From assembly GCA_051006995.1 (NCBI GenBank), contig JBPCSQ010000010.1, positions 62,001 through 126,000 of the forward strand: 64,000 nucleotides of DNA, in the 5' to 3' direction. A model generated the notes under the pieces. That model was not told the origin of the DNA. It did no database searches and was given only the letters and a program-made list of their open reading frames with translations. Position 1 is the stretch's first letter, and each line of letters begins with the position of its first letter. The stretch comes from JAIQGF01 sp051006995. Its GTDB lineage: Bacteria > Acidobacteriota > Terriglobia > Terriglobales > Acidobacteriaceae. The position numbers and the translations under genes are program-made. Shown one piece after another: positions 54,327 through 62,001 of this stretch.

Positions 54327-55289
54327 ATGCGTTCGCCCGTTTTGTCGGTTGTGCTCGCGCTGCTTGCCATTCCCGCGCTGGCGCCGCGCGCGAATGCGCA
54401 GGAAACAGGATCGCCGCATTGGGCGCGCCTGCTCGACAAGGCCGCCAAGAATGATCCGGTGGCGATGTTCCACGTTGCGCGCGCCTACGAGACCGGCAGC
54501 GAGGTGCGGCAGGACTATGCCGCTGCGGCGCGCTGGTATCGCCGCGCCGCCGACTTGGGCGAGTCGGGCTCGCAGTGCAATCTTGGACGTCTCTACGCCA
54601 CCGGGCTGGGCGTGCCGCAGAATGACGACGAAGCCGTCCGATGGTATCTGCGCTCCGCCGCGCAGAAGTATCCGCCCGGTATGACAAATCTGGGGTACAT
54701 GTACGCTACCGGACGCGGCATCAGCCGCGATTACAAGGCGGCGGTGCACTGGTACCAGGAAGCGGCGCAGAAAGGATTGGCGGCGGCACAGTCGAACCTG
54801 GGCTACATGTACGCCAACGGATTGGGAGTGGAGCCCGATGATCGTCAGGCCGCGAAGTGGTATCAGAAGGCGGCGCGCCAGGGTTTTGCCCCCGCGATGG
54901 ATAATCTCGGCACGCTCTATCTGGAAGGGCGGGGCCGCAACGCCGGCCAAGCAGTGCAGATGTTTCGCCGTGCGGCGGCGGCAGGATCGGCGAGCGCTGC
55001 CAACAATCTCGGCTGGTGTTACGAGCACGGGCGCGGAGTAAACCAGGATTTTGCCGAGGCAGCGACCTGGTACCGCGTTGCTGCCGGCCGCGGCCTGCCC
55101 GAGGCGGAGTACGCCCTGGCGATGTTGTACGTGCTCGGGCATGGCGTCGAGAGAGATCCGGCCCAGGCTGAATCGCTGTTCGCGCACGCCGCCGAACAGG
55201 GGTTTGAACCTGCAAAAGCCCACCTCCGGGCGACTGGAAAACCGCCGACGGAAGCAAGCATTTCCGGATTCAGCCGATCGCAGGAATAA
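54327..55289 (+). CDS. Exported Sel1-repeat (TPR-like) protein
   Basis: 320 residues, with a signal peptide about 1-25 (SVVLALLAIPALAPRANAQ). It is composed almost wholly of Sel1-like repeats of about 36 residues. Each unit has an A-x-x-x-L-G-x-x-Y-x-x-G-x-G-V-x-x-D-x-x-x-A-x-x-W-Y consensus, e.g. NLGRLYATGLGVPQ, NLGYMYATGRGISRD, NLGYMYANGLGVEPD, NLGWCYEHGRGVNQD; about seven repeats in all. Such solenoids bind other proteins in the periplasm. ATG 54327 is preferred over the GTG at 54294 because it opens directly on the signal peptide; a GGGG stretch is nearby. It converges with the gene at 55314, 24 bp apart. Confidence 0.86.
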   Translation: MRSPVLSVVLALLAIPALAPRANAQETGSPHWARLLDKAAKNDPVAMFHVARAYETGSEVRQDYAAAARWYRRAADLGESGSQCNLGRLYATGLGVPQNDDEAVRWYLRSAAQKYPPGMTNLGYMYATGRGISRDYKAAVHWYQEAAQKGLAAAQSNLGYMYANGLGVEPDDRQAAKWYQKAARQGFAPAMDNLGTLYLEGRGRNAGQAVQMFRRAAAAGSASAANNLGWCYEHGRGVNQDFAEAATWYRVAAGRGLPEAEYALAMLYVLGHGVERDPAQAESLFAHAAEQGFEPAKAHLRATGKPPTEASISGFSRSQE

Positions 55290-55313
55290 GAACAAGGATC
55301 AGGGTGTCTGTCG

Positions 55314-55670
55314 CTAGGCGTGCGTGGTTCTGGGCGCCAGATGCTCGATGGCGCGCATGATCCCCACCAGATCATCCGCTTCGCTCACCAGTTCATCGGC
55401 CGCTACGTTAGCCGGCGGTTCTCCCGCGTAAAGCAGAACGACGGGCGTCCGCGAGCTCTGGCGAATGCGGTCGAGCAGCAGGTGAAGCTGCGATTTGAGC
55501 ACGGAGGGCGCGATCAGGATGAGATCGAAAGTGTCGTAAGAGAGCAGGTGCAAGGCGGCGCGGAGGTTGCGCGCGCCCTCGACCCGGATGCTCATCATCT
55601 TCAGCGCCGAGCTGCGCGATTGCAGTTTGGTTTCGTCGTAATCAATGGCAAGGATGCGGCGATCGGCCAT
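55314..55670 (-). CDS. Stand-alone degenerate receiver-domain protein
   Basis: 118 residues with the fold of a response-regulator receiver: ILAIDYDETKLQSRSSAL at the N-terminus, FDLILIAPSVLKSQLHLL where the phospho-Asp loop should be, TPVVLLYAGE, and LVSEADDLVGIMRAI. The phosphorylatable aspartate is absent (the DLxxxD pattern ends in Ala-Pro), and the conserved Lys before Pro is replaced by Glu-Ala. This would make it a pseudo-receiver, unable to take phosphate in the usual way. It is the last gene in the direction of the aromatic operon, 106 bp after tyrA. The start at 55670 has AAGGA upstream. Confidence 0.72.
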   Translation of the reverse strand: MADRRILAIDYDETKLQSRSSALKMMSIRVEGARNLRAALHLLSYDTFDLILIAPSVLKSQLHLLLDRIRQSSRTPVVLLYAGEPPANVAADELVSEADDLVGIMRAIEHLAPRTTHA

Positions 55671-55776
55671 AGGGGAGTTTCCTTGCGAACAGAGTTGGCC
55701 GGATCCAGAATAGCGCGCTGCAGACTGCGCGGAGCAGCGAAATTCGGCGAGGAATTCGACTTGATACGAGCCGAAA

Positions 55777-56628
55777 TCAGTCCTTGGCGCGGAATTGGCG
55801 GGCACGCTCGAACTCGGCTTCCATCTCGCGAGTGCGAAGGTTCTCACGAAGATGTGCGAGGCGTTGTTCGAGCGCCAGCAGTGCATCGCGCAGGTTGGCG
55901 GTATTGGTGAGGGCGATGTCGCGCCACATGCTGTAGGGACTTTGCGCCAGGCGGGTCATCTCGCGGAGGGCTCGCCCGCCGATGGCGTCAACGTTGGCGT
56001 CCTCGCCGAGTTCGTCCTGCAACGTGGACGCCAGCGCGGTGGAGAGCATCTGCGGCAGATGGCTGATCCAGGCGCAGAGCCGGTCGTGGCGTTCGGCATC
56101 GATCTCGATGACGCGTGCGCCGATGCGCTCAATCCACTGGAGGAAATCGCGAGCGGCAGCAGGAAGCTCCCGCGCCGCCGGCACTATGGGCGTGACCAGC
56201 CACACGGCGCCGCGGAAGAGGTCTGCATCGGCGTGCTCGACGCCGCTAAACTCCTTGCCGGCCATGGGATGTCCGGGAAGAAACCGCTCGCCGGCCAGCT
56301 CACCGAACACCGCGCGCGCCCGGGCGACGATTTCCGCCTTGGTGCTGCCGACGTCGGTGAGCAAGGTGCCCGGCGGCAGCACGGGGCCGAGGCGCTCGAT
56401 CAAGTCAATGATCGCGCCCACCGGCGTGGCCAGCACCACCACATCGCTGCCCTGGCAGGCCTGAATCGGATCGGCGATGCCGAGCTCGACAATTCCCGCG
56501 GCCTGGGCGCGGTCCAGGATTTCCTTCCGGTCGCAACCGACGATGCTGCCCCGGAATCCGCACTTCTTGAGGGCAAGCGCGAGCGAGCCGCCGATGAGGC
56601 CGGTACCGAGGATGGTGAGCTGGCGCAT
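55777..56628 (-). CDS. tyrA: Prephenate dehydrogenase
   Basis: NAD(P)-dependent oxidative decarboxylation of prephenate to 4-hydroxyphenylpyruvate in tyrosine synthesis. The N-terminal Rossmann motif is ILGTGLIGGSLALALKKCGF (residues 5-24). LATPVGAIIDLI, LLTDVGSTKAEIV, FLPGHPMAGKEFSGVEHAD (conserved His) and ISHLPQMLSTALAS are all characteristic. The 283-residue length fits a single-function enzyme without ACT or chorismate mutase domain; mutase is a separate gene upstream. The start at 56628 has no ribosome site because its leader is a word repeat. Confidence 0.94.
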   Translation of the reverse strand: MRQLTILGTGLIGGSLALALKKCGFRGSIVGCDRKEILDRAQAAGIVELGIADPIQACQGSDVVVLATPVGAIIDLIERLGPVLPPGTLLTDVGSTKAEIVARARAVFGELAGERFLPGHPMAGKEFSGVEHADADLFRGAVWLVTPIVPAARELPAAARDFLQWIERIGARVIEIDAERHDRLCAWISHLPQMLSTALASTLQDELGEDANVDAIGGRALREMTRLAQSPYSMWRDIALTNTANLRDALLALEQRLAHLRENLRTREMEAEFERARQFRAKD

Positions 56629-56631
56629 TGA

Positions 56632-56742
56632 GTGATTTAGAGATTGGTGATTTAGTGATTGGCCGTATTCACGCAAACAATCGAAAGCAAATCAGTAGTG
56701 GGCAAATCGGTCAATCACTAAATCGCTAAATCACAAATCACG
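56632..56742. repeat. Word inverted repeat between DAHP synthase and tyrA (GATTTAGT)
   Basis: Arms 56632-56662 and about 56712-56742 are built of 7-8-bp GTGATTTA/GATTTAGT words and their complements; the middle 50 nt is non-repetitive. The DAHP synthase stop (minus TGA at 56740-56738) is within the second arm, and the tyrA ATG starts 3 nt from the first arm. This is the whole intergenic spacer. Confidence 0.83.
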
Positions 56743-57757
56743 CAATTGTCCGTCCGACGGCGGGGGCGATGATGCGCAACTGGTCCATCAGTTCGCGGAA
56801 CTGGTCGGGATAGAGGGACTGGGCGCCGTCGGAGAGCGCCTTGTCCGGATTGTGATGGACCTCAACGATGATGGCATCGGCGCCAGCGGCCACGGCAGCG
56901 CGGGCCATCGGAGCGACCTTGTCGCGGCGTCCAGTGCCATGTGACGGATCGCCGCAGATGGGCAGATGCGAGAGCTTGTGCACGATGGGGATGGCCGAGA
57001 TGTCCATGGTATTGCGGGTGTAGGTCTCGAAGGTGCGGATGCCGCGCTCGCAGAGGATGACGTCGTAGTTGCCCCCGGCCATGATGTACTCGGCGGAGAG
57101 CAGCAATTCCTCGATGGTGGCGGCAATGCCGCGCTTCAGCATGACCGGCTTGCGGACTTTGCCGAGCTCGCGCAGCAGGTTGAAATTCTGCATGTTGCGC
57201 GCGCCAACCTGGAGGATGTCCACGTAGGGCAGCATGAGCGGGATCTGCGAAATTTCCATGACCTCGCTGATCACGAGCAGCCGGTATTTCTCGCCGGCTT
57301 CGCGCATGATTTTCAGGCCTTCTTCGCCGAGTCCTTGGAAAGAATAAGGAGAGGAACGCGGTTTGAAGGCGCCGCCTCGAAGCACGCGAGCGCCGGCGGA
57401 GGCGACTTGCTCGGCGGTGGCGAAGAGCTGCTCCTTGGATTCGACGGAACATGGCCCGGCCATGATGAGGACCTTGTCGCCGCCGACGGTGAGTCCGTTG
57501 GGCAGCTTCACGACCGTGCCCTGCGGGCGGAAATGCTTGGCCACGAGCTTGTAAGGAGCGCTGATGCGGTGAACCAGGTGCACGCCGTCGAGAACCTCGA
57601 TGTCGCGAACATCGAAATCGGTGCGCGCTCCGACGGCGCCGAGCACGGTGTGCAGCTCGCCGGTGGAGCGGTGAACGGAAAATCCCAGGCCGACGAGGTG
57701 CTCGATCACTTTCTGGATCTGCTCCTCGCTGGCGCCTTCCTGCATTGTCACTATCAA
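56738..57757 (-). CDS. aroF: 3-deoxy-7-phosphoheptulonate synthase (DAHP synthase)
   Basis: First enzyme of the shikimate pathway, condensing PEP and erythrose 4-phosphate. It is the type Ibeta class with an N-terminal ferredoxin-like regulatory region (about 1-75: MQEGASEEQIQKVIEHLVGL) and the DAHP synthase/KDO8P fold (about 90-335: IMAGPCSVESKEQL, VLRGGAFKPRSSPYSFQGLG, ILQVGARNMQNFNLL, PICGDPSHGTGRRD). The start is read as TTG 57757, which restores the normal N-terminus (M)IVTMQEG and has GAGGGG upstream; an ATG at 57745 is the next option. It lies 13 bp behind chorismate mutase. The stop codon is within a word repeat. Confidence 0.92.
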   Translation of the reverse strand: MIVTMQEGASEEQIQKVIEHLVGLGFSVHRSTGELHTVLGAVGARTDFDVRDIEVLDGVHLVHRISAPYKLVAKHFRPQGTVVKLPNGLTVGGDKVLIMAGPCSVESKEQLFATAEQVASAGARVLRGGAFKPRSSPYSFQGLGEEGLKIMREAGEKYRLLVISEVMEISQIPLMLPYVDILQVGARNMQNFNLLRELGKVRKPVMLKRGIAATIEELLLSAEYIMAGGNYDVILCERGIRTFETYTRNTMDISAIPIVHKLSHLPICGDPSHGTGRRDKVAPMARAAVAAGADAIIVEVHHNPDKALSDGAQSLYPDQFRELMDQLRIIAPAVGRTIA

Positions 57758-57770
57758 GACTGCTAACCCC

Positions 57771-58091
57771 TCAATCGTTAATCTCTGCTTCCAACTCCGT
57801 GTCGCCGGTACCTGCAGCACGCTTGGGGACGAATTCGTCTTTCTGGATGGTGCGCATGACGTCAATCAGCCGCTCGTAAATGCCGGAAAGATCGCGATCG
57901 TGCAGCGGCCCTTGGTTGGCGCGACGGATGTTCTCATGGATTTGCTTTTCGCGATCAGGCTCGTAGACCGGCTGGCTGGTACCGCGCTTGAGCTTGCCGA
58001 TCTCCTGCGCGTAACGCGCGCGCTCGTTGAGCAACTCCACCAGGCGGCGGTCAATGTCATCGATTTTTTTGCGCCAATCCGCGATGTCCAT
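57771..58091 (-). CDS. Chorismate mutase (AroQ class)
   Basis: Converts chorismate to prephenate. The short all-helical AroQ domain is complete in 106 residues. WRKKIDDIDRRLVELLNERA (residues 6-25) holds the N-terminal catalytic Arg, AQEIGKLKR follows with a Lys, and VYEPDREKQIHENI gives the second-helix Arg/Glu. The C-terminal 25 residues are a Glu/Asp-rich tail. It is between trpA and the DAHP synthase in the operon, with the latter 13 bp behind. Free-standing mutase plus adjacent DAHP synthase and tyrA suggest possible complex formation, as shown for such pairs in other bacteria. No ribosome site at the start. Confidence 0.92.
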   Translation of the reverse strand: MDIADWRKKIDDIDRRLVELLNERARYAQEIGKLKRGTSQPVYEPDREKQIHENIRRANQGPLHDRDLSGIYERLIDVMRTIQKDEFVPKRAAGTGDTELEAEIND

Positions 58092-58099
58092 AAACTGCG

Positions 58100-58245
58100 A
58101 GCTTTTAGCTCTTAGCCTTTAGCTTGTCGTGAATCAGATTCTCCGACTCACTTCAGGTTACGTGATCGAGAAACTGAGGTCGAGGCGGCTGCTCGCGCGG
58201 CCGGGGAACCAGCTAAGGGCTTAGAGCTAACAGCTAAGAGCTTCC
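58100..58245. repeat. Word inverted repeat around the end of trpA (AGCTCTT)
   Basis: Arm 58100-58125 (AGCTTTT, AGCTCTT, AGCCTTT, AGCTT) lies between trpA and the chorismate mutase gene. The inverted arm 58213-58245 (AGCTAAG, GGCTTAG, AGCTAAC, AGCTAAG, AGCTT) lies within the trpA C-terminal coding region. The two could pair over about 26-33 nt with an 87-nt loop. Same word as at 1633 and 33650. Confidence 0.8.
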
Positions 58246-58993
58246 TCACCAATTCTGCCACAGCCAGCGGCGCTGTGCCGGTGGACGCGGCGTTTTCGAT
58301 GGCCTGCACAATGGCGCTGCCGACAACCGCGGCGTCGGCAAATCGAGCGACCTCGTGCACATGCTCCGGAGTCGAAATGCCGAAGCCGACCGCGATGGGC
58401 AGCTTAGTGTATCGGCGGAGGCGCTGCACCAGGGCGCGTGCGTCGTTCGCGAGTTCCTGGCGCGTGCCGGTGACACCGGTGCGCGACACGGCGTAGACGA
58501 ATCCCGTGGAGACTTCGGCGATGCGCCGCAGGCGGTCGTCGGTGCTGGTGGGCGCAGCCAGGAACACGGTTGCCAGGTTACGGCGGCGCATGTGGCTCAG
58601 ATATTCCGCCGCTTCTTCGACCGGGAGATCGGTGACCAGCACGCCGTCCACGCCGGCATCGGCGGCGGCCGCGCAGAAGCGCTCCAGTCCGAAGCGGAGG
58701 ATGGGGTTCAGGTACGAAAAGATAATCAGCCCGGCGTTCGGGCGTTGCGCGCGCACGTCGCGCGCGATCGTCAATACGTCGGCAAGCGCAGTGCCGTGGC
58801 GCAAAGCGCGTTCGCTGGCACGCTGGATGACCGGTCCATCAGCGACTGGATCACTGAATGGAACACCGAGCTCAATTACGTCGGCGCCGGCATCAATGGC
58901 GGCGAGTGCAATCGCTTTCGAGGTGCTCACGTTTGGGTCGCCGCAGGTGATGTAGGCGACGAGACCGGGCCGGGATTTGAAGATCAGCGCCAC
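58148..58993 (-). CDS. trpA: Tryptophan synthase alpha subunit, with word-derived C-terminal tail
   Basis: TIM-barrel enzyme cleaving indole-3-glycerol phosphate to indole. Catalytic Glu is in IELGVPFSDPVADGPVIQ and Asp in GVDGVLVTDLPVEE; the phosphate loop IAVGFGIS and VVGSAIV are normal. The expected C-terminus is near LAVAELVRKLL at residue 250. The frame continues for 30 residues through repeat words (VSSKPLAGSP and a low-complexity Ala/Ser tail). The start is GTG 58993 behind an A/T-rich repeat with no ribosome site. Partner trpB is immediately upstream. Confidence 0.93.
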   Translation of the reverse strand: MALIFKSRPGLVAYITCGDPNVSTSKAIALAAIDAGADVIELGVPFSDPVADGPVIQRASERALRHGTALADVLTIARDVRAQRPNAGLIIFSYLNPILRFGLERFCAAAADAGVDGVLVTDLPVEEAAEYLSHMRRRNLATVFLAAPTSTDDRLRRIAEVSTGFVYAVSRTGVTGTRQELANDARALVQRLRRYTKLPIAVGFGISTPEHVHEVARFADAAVVGSAIVQAIENAASTGTAPLAVAELVRKLLAVSSKPLAGSPAARAAASTSVSRSRNLK

Positions 58994-59020
58994 AATTTAC
59001 AAAATTACTAATTTACGAAA
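58994..59020. repeat. AT-rich word array between trpB and trpA (AATTTAC)
   Basis: AATTTAC, AAAATTAC, TAATTTAC: three 7-8-bp units fill the spacer. The trpB stop (minus TAA at 59015-59013) is inside it and the trpA GTG starts at its edge. Confidence 0.65.
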
Positions 59021-60218
59021 TCGAAAGGTTCTCCTGCAGGATTCCCATATCTTTGTCGCCGCGCCCGCTAACGTTCACGATGACGATTTCGGATCTTTTC
59101 ATTCGCGGCGCGCGCTTCACGCATTCGGCGATGGCGTGCGCCGACTCCAGCGCCGGGATGATGCCTTCGGTATGCGCCAGCAGCGTGCAGGCATCCAGCG
59201 CCTCGCGATCGGAAGCCGAGGTGTACTCGGCGCGGCCTATGTCCTTGAGCCAGCCGTGCTCGGGGCCAACGCCGGGATAATCGAGGCCGGCGGAAACCGA
59301 ATGCGTGCTGGCAATCTGGCCGGCGTCATCCTGCAAGACGTACGAAAACGTTCCCTGCAGCACGCCGGGAGAGCCGCCGTGGAAGCGCGCGGCGTGCTCG
59401 CCGAGTTTCGAGCCGCGCCCCCCGGCTTCGACGCCGATTAGGCGGACGCGCTTATCTTTTTTCCTGACGAATTCGTAAAAAATGCCCATCGCGTTGGAGC
59501 CACCGCCGACGCACGCGATGATCGCGTTCGGCAGCTTGCCGGTGAGCTTGCGGATTTGCGCGCGCGCTTCGCGTCCGATGACCGATTGGAAATCGCGCAC
59601 CATGGTCGGGTACGGATGCGCGCCGAGCACGCTACCCAGCAGGTAGTGAGTGGTGCGCACGTTGGTGACCCAGTCGCGCATGGCTTCGTTGATGGCGTCC
59701 TTCAGCGTGCGCGAGCCGGACTCCACGCCGCGCACTTCCGCGCCCAGCAGGCGCATGCGAAAGACATTGAGCTCCTGGCGGCGCATGTCCTCGGTGCCCA
59801 TGTACACCACGCAGTCGAAACCGAACAGGGCGCAGACGGTGGCGGTGGCGACGCCGTGCTGGCCGGCGCCGGTCTCGGCAATGATGCGTCGCTTGCCCAT
59901 GCGCTCGGCCAGCAGCGCCTGGCCGATGCAGTTGTTGATCTTGTGCGCGCCGGTGTGGAGCAGGTCTTCGCGCTTCAGGTAAATGCGTGCGCCGCCGAGT
60001 TTCTCGGTCAAACGTTGGGCGAAGAACAGCGGCGTAGGGCGTCCTGCGTATTGCTTGAGCAGGTAGTCCAGACGGCCGTGAAATTTCTTGTCGCGCTTCG
60101 CCTTGGCGTATGCCGCTTCCAATTCTTCCAGCGCGGCGACCAGGGTTTCGGGGACATAGCGTCCGCCGTACTGGCCGAAGCGGCCCGGGGTAACGCGAGT
60201 TTTGGCGGCGGATGACAG
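59013..60218 (-). CDS. trpB: Tryptophan synthase beta subunit, apparent CTG start
   Basis: PLP enzyme that joins indole and serine. PLP Lys is in KREDLLHTGAHKINNC; the glycine loop is CVGGGSNAMG; the COMM region with ETGAGQHG is present. Homology begins about 32 codons before the first TTG at 60122: TPGRFGQYGGRYVPETLVAA is the canonical N-terminus. In that frame a TGA lies at the trpF end and no ATG, GTG or TTG occurs before the homologous region. The best candidate is CTG at 60218-60216 with GGAG five nt upstream, giving 401 residues, the normal length. A base error in the codon cannot be excluded. Confidence 0.88.
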   Translation of the reverse strand: MSSAAKTRVTPGRFGQYGGRYVPETLVAALEELEAAYAKAKRDKKFHGRLDYLLKQYAGRPTPLFFAQRLTEKLGGARIYLKREDLLHTGAHKINNCIGQALLAERMGKRRIIAETGAGQHGVATATVCALFGFDCVVYMGTEDMRRQELNVFRMRLLGAEVRGVESGSRTLKDAINEAMRDWVTNVRTTHYLLGSVLGAHPYPTMVRDFQSVIGREARAQIRKLTGKLPNAIIACVGGGSNAMGIFYEFVRKKDKRVRLIGVEAGGRGSKLGEHAARFHGGSPGVLQGTFSYVLQDDAGQIASTHSVSAGLDYPGVGPEHGWLKDIGRAEYTSASDREALDACTLLAHTEGIIPALESAHAIAECVKRAPRMKRSEIVIVNVSGRGDKDMGILQENLSIS

Positions 60219-60226
60219 AACGGCTC

Positions 60227-60254
60227 CAGGCTTCAGGCGTCAGGCTTCAGGGTC
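60227..60254. repeat. Heptamer word array, CAGGCTT x4
   Basis: CAGGCTT, CAGGCGT, CAGGCTT, CAGGGTC: four 7-bp units spanning the trpF stop codon (minus TGA at 60235-60233) and its last six codons, 9 nt before the trpB start. Confidence 0.78.
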
Positions 60255-60934
60255 GGAGTGCGAACAGCAGTGACAAACGCCCGCATTTTTTCGTGGTCCT
60301 TGATTCCCGGAGATTTCTCCACGCCGCTGCAAACATCCACGCCCCAGGGCCGCAGCAGACGGACTGCCTCGGCAACGTTTGCGGGAGACAAGCCACCGGC
60401 GAGGATGACGCGGGTGCGCTGTGCGAGCGCAGGGACAACCTCGGCGGCGCGCTGCCAGTCGAACGACACTCCGGTGCCGCCACGAATCAGATCGGTACCT
60501 TGCCCGGTGCAGCCGGCACGCAGCACCGCGGAATCCAGCAGGAGGGCGTCGGCGGAATCGTAGGCCTCGCAATTCCGCAGCGCTGCCTCACCGCCCGGTT
60601 TCACGGCCACTGCTTTGAAGACGCGGAAGCGCGGCTTGTTCTCGTCGTCGCGAGCGACAGCAGCGACAAAGTCCGCGCTCTCGTCACCATGAAGCTGCAC
60701 GATGTCGAGGCCGACGACGCGGGCGATGGACTGAATGCGCTCCGCCGAGTCGCCGGCAAAGACGCCGACACGTTCGACGTGGGCCGGGAGAGCGGCGGCA
60801 ATATCGCGAGCGGCCTCAGGCGTGATCTGGCGCGGGCTGGACGCGAACACGAACCCGACCGCGTCCGCGCCGGCAGAGACGGCTGCCAGCGCGTCCTCGC
60901 GGTTGGTGGTGCCGCAAATTTTGATCCAAGTCAT
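60233..60934 (-). CDS. trpF: Phosphoribosylanthranilate isomerase
   Basis: Single-domain TIM barrel isomerising N-(5'-phosphoribosyl)anthranilate. N-terminal IKICGTTNREDALAA carries the catalytic Cys; the catalytic Asp is in LLLDSAVLRAGCTGQGT (a variant of the usual LLDS). ILAGGLSPANVAEAV and GVDVCSGVEKSPGIKD bind the phosphate. At 233 residues it is normal except that the last residues (TLKPDA) are encoded by the word array. The start at 60934 follows CGACTGCAGTT with no ribosome site. Confidence 0.94.
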   Translation of the reverse strand: MTWIKICGTTNREDALAAVSAGADAVGFVFASSPRQITPEAARDIAAALPAHVERVGVFAGDSAERIQSIARVVGLDIVQLHGDESADFVAAVARDDENKPRFRVFKAVAVKPGGEAALRNCEAYDSADALLLDSAVLRAGCTGQGTDLIRGGTGVSFDWQRAAEVVPALAQRTRVILAGGLSPANVAEAVRLLRPWGVDVCSGVEKSPGIKDHEKMRAFVTAVRTPTLKPDA

Positions 60935-60941
60935 AACTGCA

Positions 60942-60969
60942 GTCGTCGGTCGTCAGTCGTCGGTCTCCG
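60942..60969. repeat. Heptamer word array, GTCGTCG x4
   Basis: GTCGTCG, GTCGTCA, GTCGTCG, GTCTCCG: four 7-bp units just before the trpF start on the minus strand, the same word family as the hairpin at 27444. The rest of the 60935-61025 spacer has weak TGTGAG-type words and ends in an ATTACACA array. Confidence 0.75.
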
Positions 60970-61014
60970 GCATTTGCGAGCTGTGAGTTCCGAGTTGCCG
61001 CTGCACAGCTTCGC

Positions 61015-61032
61015 AATTACACAAATTACACA
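61015..61032. repeat. Nonamer repeat AATTACACA x2 at the trpC stop
   Basis: Two perfect 9-bp units; the second contains the trpC stop codon (minus TAA at 61028-61026). Confidence 0.6.
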
Positions 61033-61835
61033 TTGGAAACAGCGGCCCTGGAGTCCACCAGCAGTTGCTTCAGAGCTTCGCCGGGGAATTCGGCGCGCAT
61101 CAGCGACTCGCCGACCAGGAACGCGTCGTATCCGGCGTCGCGCAGGCGGCGGAGGTCGGCCCCGCCCTGAATGCCGCTTTCGGCGACCTTCACCAGGCCG
61201 GGCGGGATGTTGCGCACCAGGCGCAGCGCCGTCCCGAGGTCTACTTGAAAGGTGCGCAGGTCGCGATTGTTGACGCCGATCATCTCGGCCCCAAGATCGA
61301 GAGCGCGGCCGAGCTCGGCTTCGTCGTGAACTTCACAGAGCACGTCGAGGCTGAACTCGCGCGCGACGGCATGCAGGCGGCGCAGGTCCGCATCGCTGAG
61401 CGCGGCCACGATCAGCAGCACCGCGTCGGCATGATGGGCGCGAGATTCCAGGAGCTGGAATTCGTCAACCAGGAAGTCCTTGCGCAACAGCGGAAGCTCG
61501 CACGAGGCCCAGGCTTCGTCCAAATTGGAAATCGAGCCTTGAAAATATTCCTCGTCGGTGAGCACCGACAAGGCAGCGGCGCCTGCGCCGGCGAGCTGGT
61601 CGGCGAGCGAAGCGACGTGGAAGCTGCCGCGGATAACACCCTTGGATGGTGAAGCTTTTTTGAGCTCGGCGATGATGGGCGGAGCGGATGCGGCCATCTG
61701 CTGCAGAGCGCGGACAAAGCCGCGAGGCTTGTGCTCGGCGGCGCGACGCGCGAGCTCGGCGCGGTTGGCCACGGGCTTGGCGCGCGCCACGCGGGCGCGG
61801 GTCGCGGCCACGATCTGGTCCAAAGTCACAGCCAT
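61026..61835 (-). CDS. trpC: Indole-3-glycerol phosphate synthase
   Basis: Single-function TrpC, 269 residues, ring-closing CdRP to indole-3-glycerol phosphate. Catalytic features: IAELKKASPSKGVIR (Lys), FLVDEFQL, VLCEVHDEAELGRALDLGAE (Glu), IGVNNRDLRTF, VAESGIQG and LVGESLMR. It is the first gene of the trpC-trpF-trpB-trpA-mutase-aroF-tyrA series. TATAAT lies 12 nt before the ATG, with TAAGG between, so the transcript leader may be only a few nucleotides. trpE, trpG and trpD are not in the window. Confidence 0.95.
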   Translation of the reverse strand: MAVTLDQIVAATRARVARAKPVANRAELARRAAEHKPRGFVRALQQMAASAPPIIAELKKASPSKGVIRGSFHVASLADQLAGAGAAALSVLTDEEYFQGSISNLDEAWASCELPLLRKDFLVDEFQLLESRAHHADAVLLIVAALSDADLRRLHAVAREFSLDVLCEVHDEAELGRALDLGAEMIGVNNRDLRTFQVDLGTALRLVRNIPPGLVKVAESGIQGGADLRRLRDAGYDAFLVGESLMRAEFPGEALKQLLVDSRAAVSNV

Positions 61836-61847
61836 GGTGAAACCTTA

Positions 61848-61853
61848 ATTATA
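61848..61853 (-). promoter_or_regulatory. Possible -10 element of the aromatic operon
   Basis: Minus-strand TATAAT, perfect consensus, with its 3' end 12 nt from the trpC ATG. No good -35 is found at 16-18 nt. If used, the operon mRNA would be nearly leaderless, ruling out classical trp attenuation. The 61836-62001 gap also has a CCGGCG-GGAG-CGCCGG hairpin at 61914-61929, without a U-tract. Confidence 0.35.
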
Positions 61854-62001
61854 GAGGGAATGGCCCGTCAGGGTGCGATTTGCGGCGATGATACGGGCTC
61901 ATTGCAGGCAGCCCCGGCGGGAGCGCCGGAGCCTGATTCATTTCTCCATTGGACGAATACGTCGGGCGCCGGGACCTGCCGGACGAACAACGAAGGGGCT
62001 C

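Noticed and set aside
60122..60124. TTG at 60122 as trpB start
   Set aside because: It would delete about 32 residues, including the conserved GRFGQYGGRYVPETL segment of TrpB.
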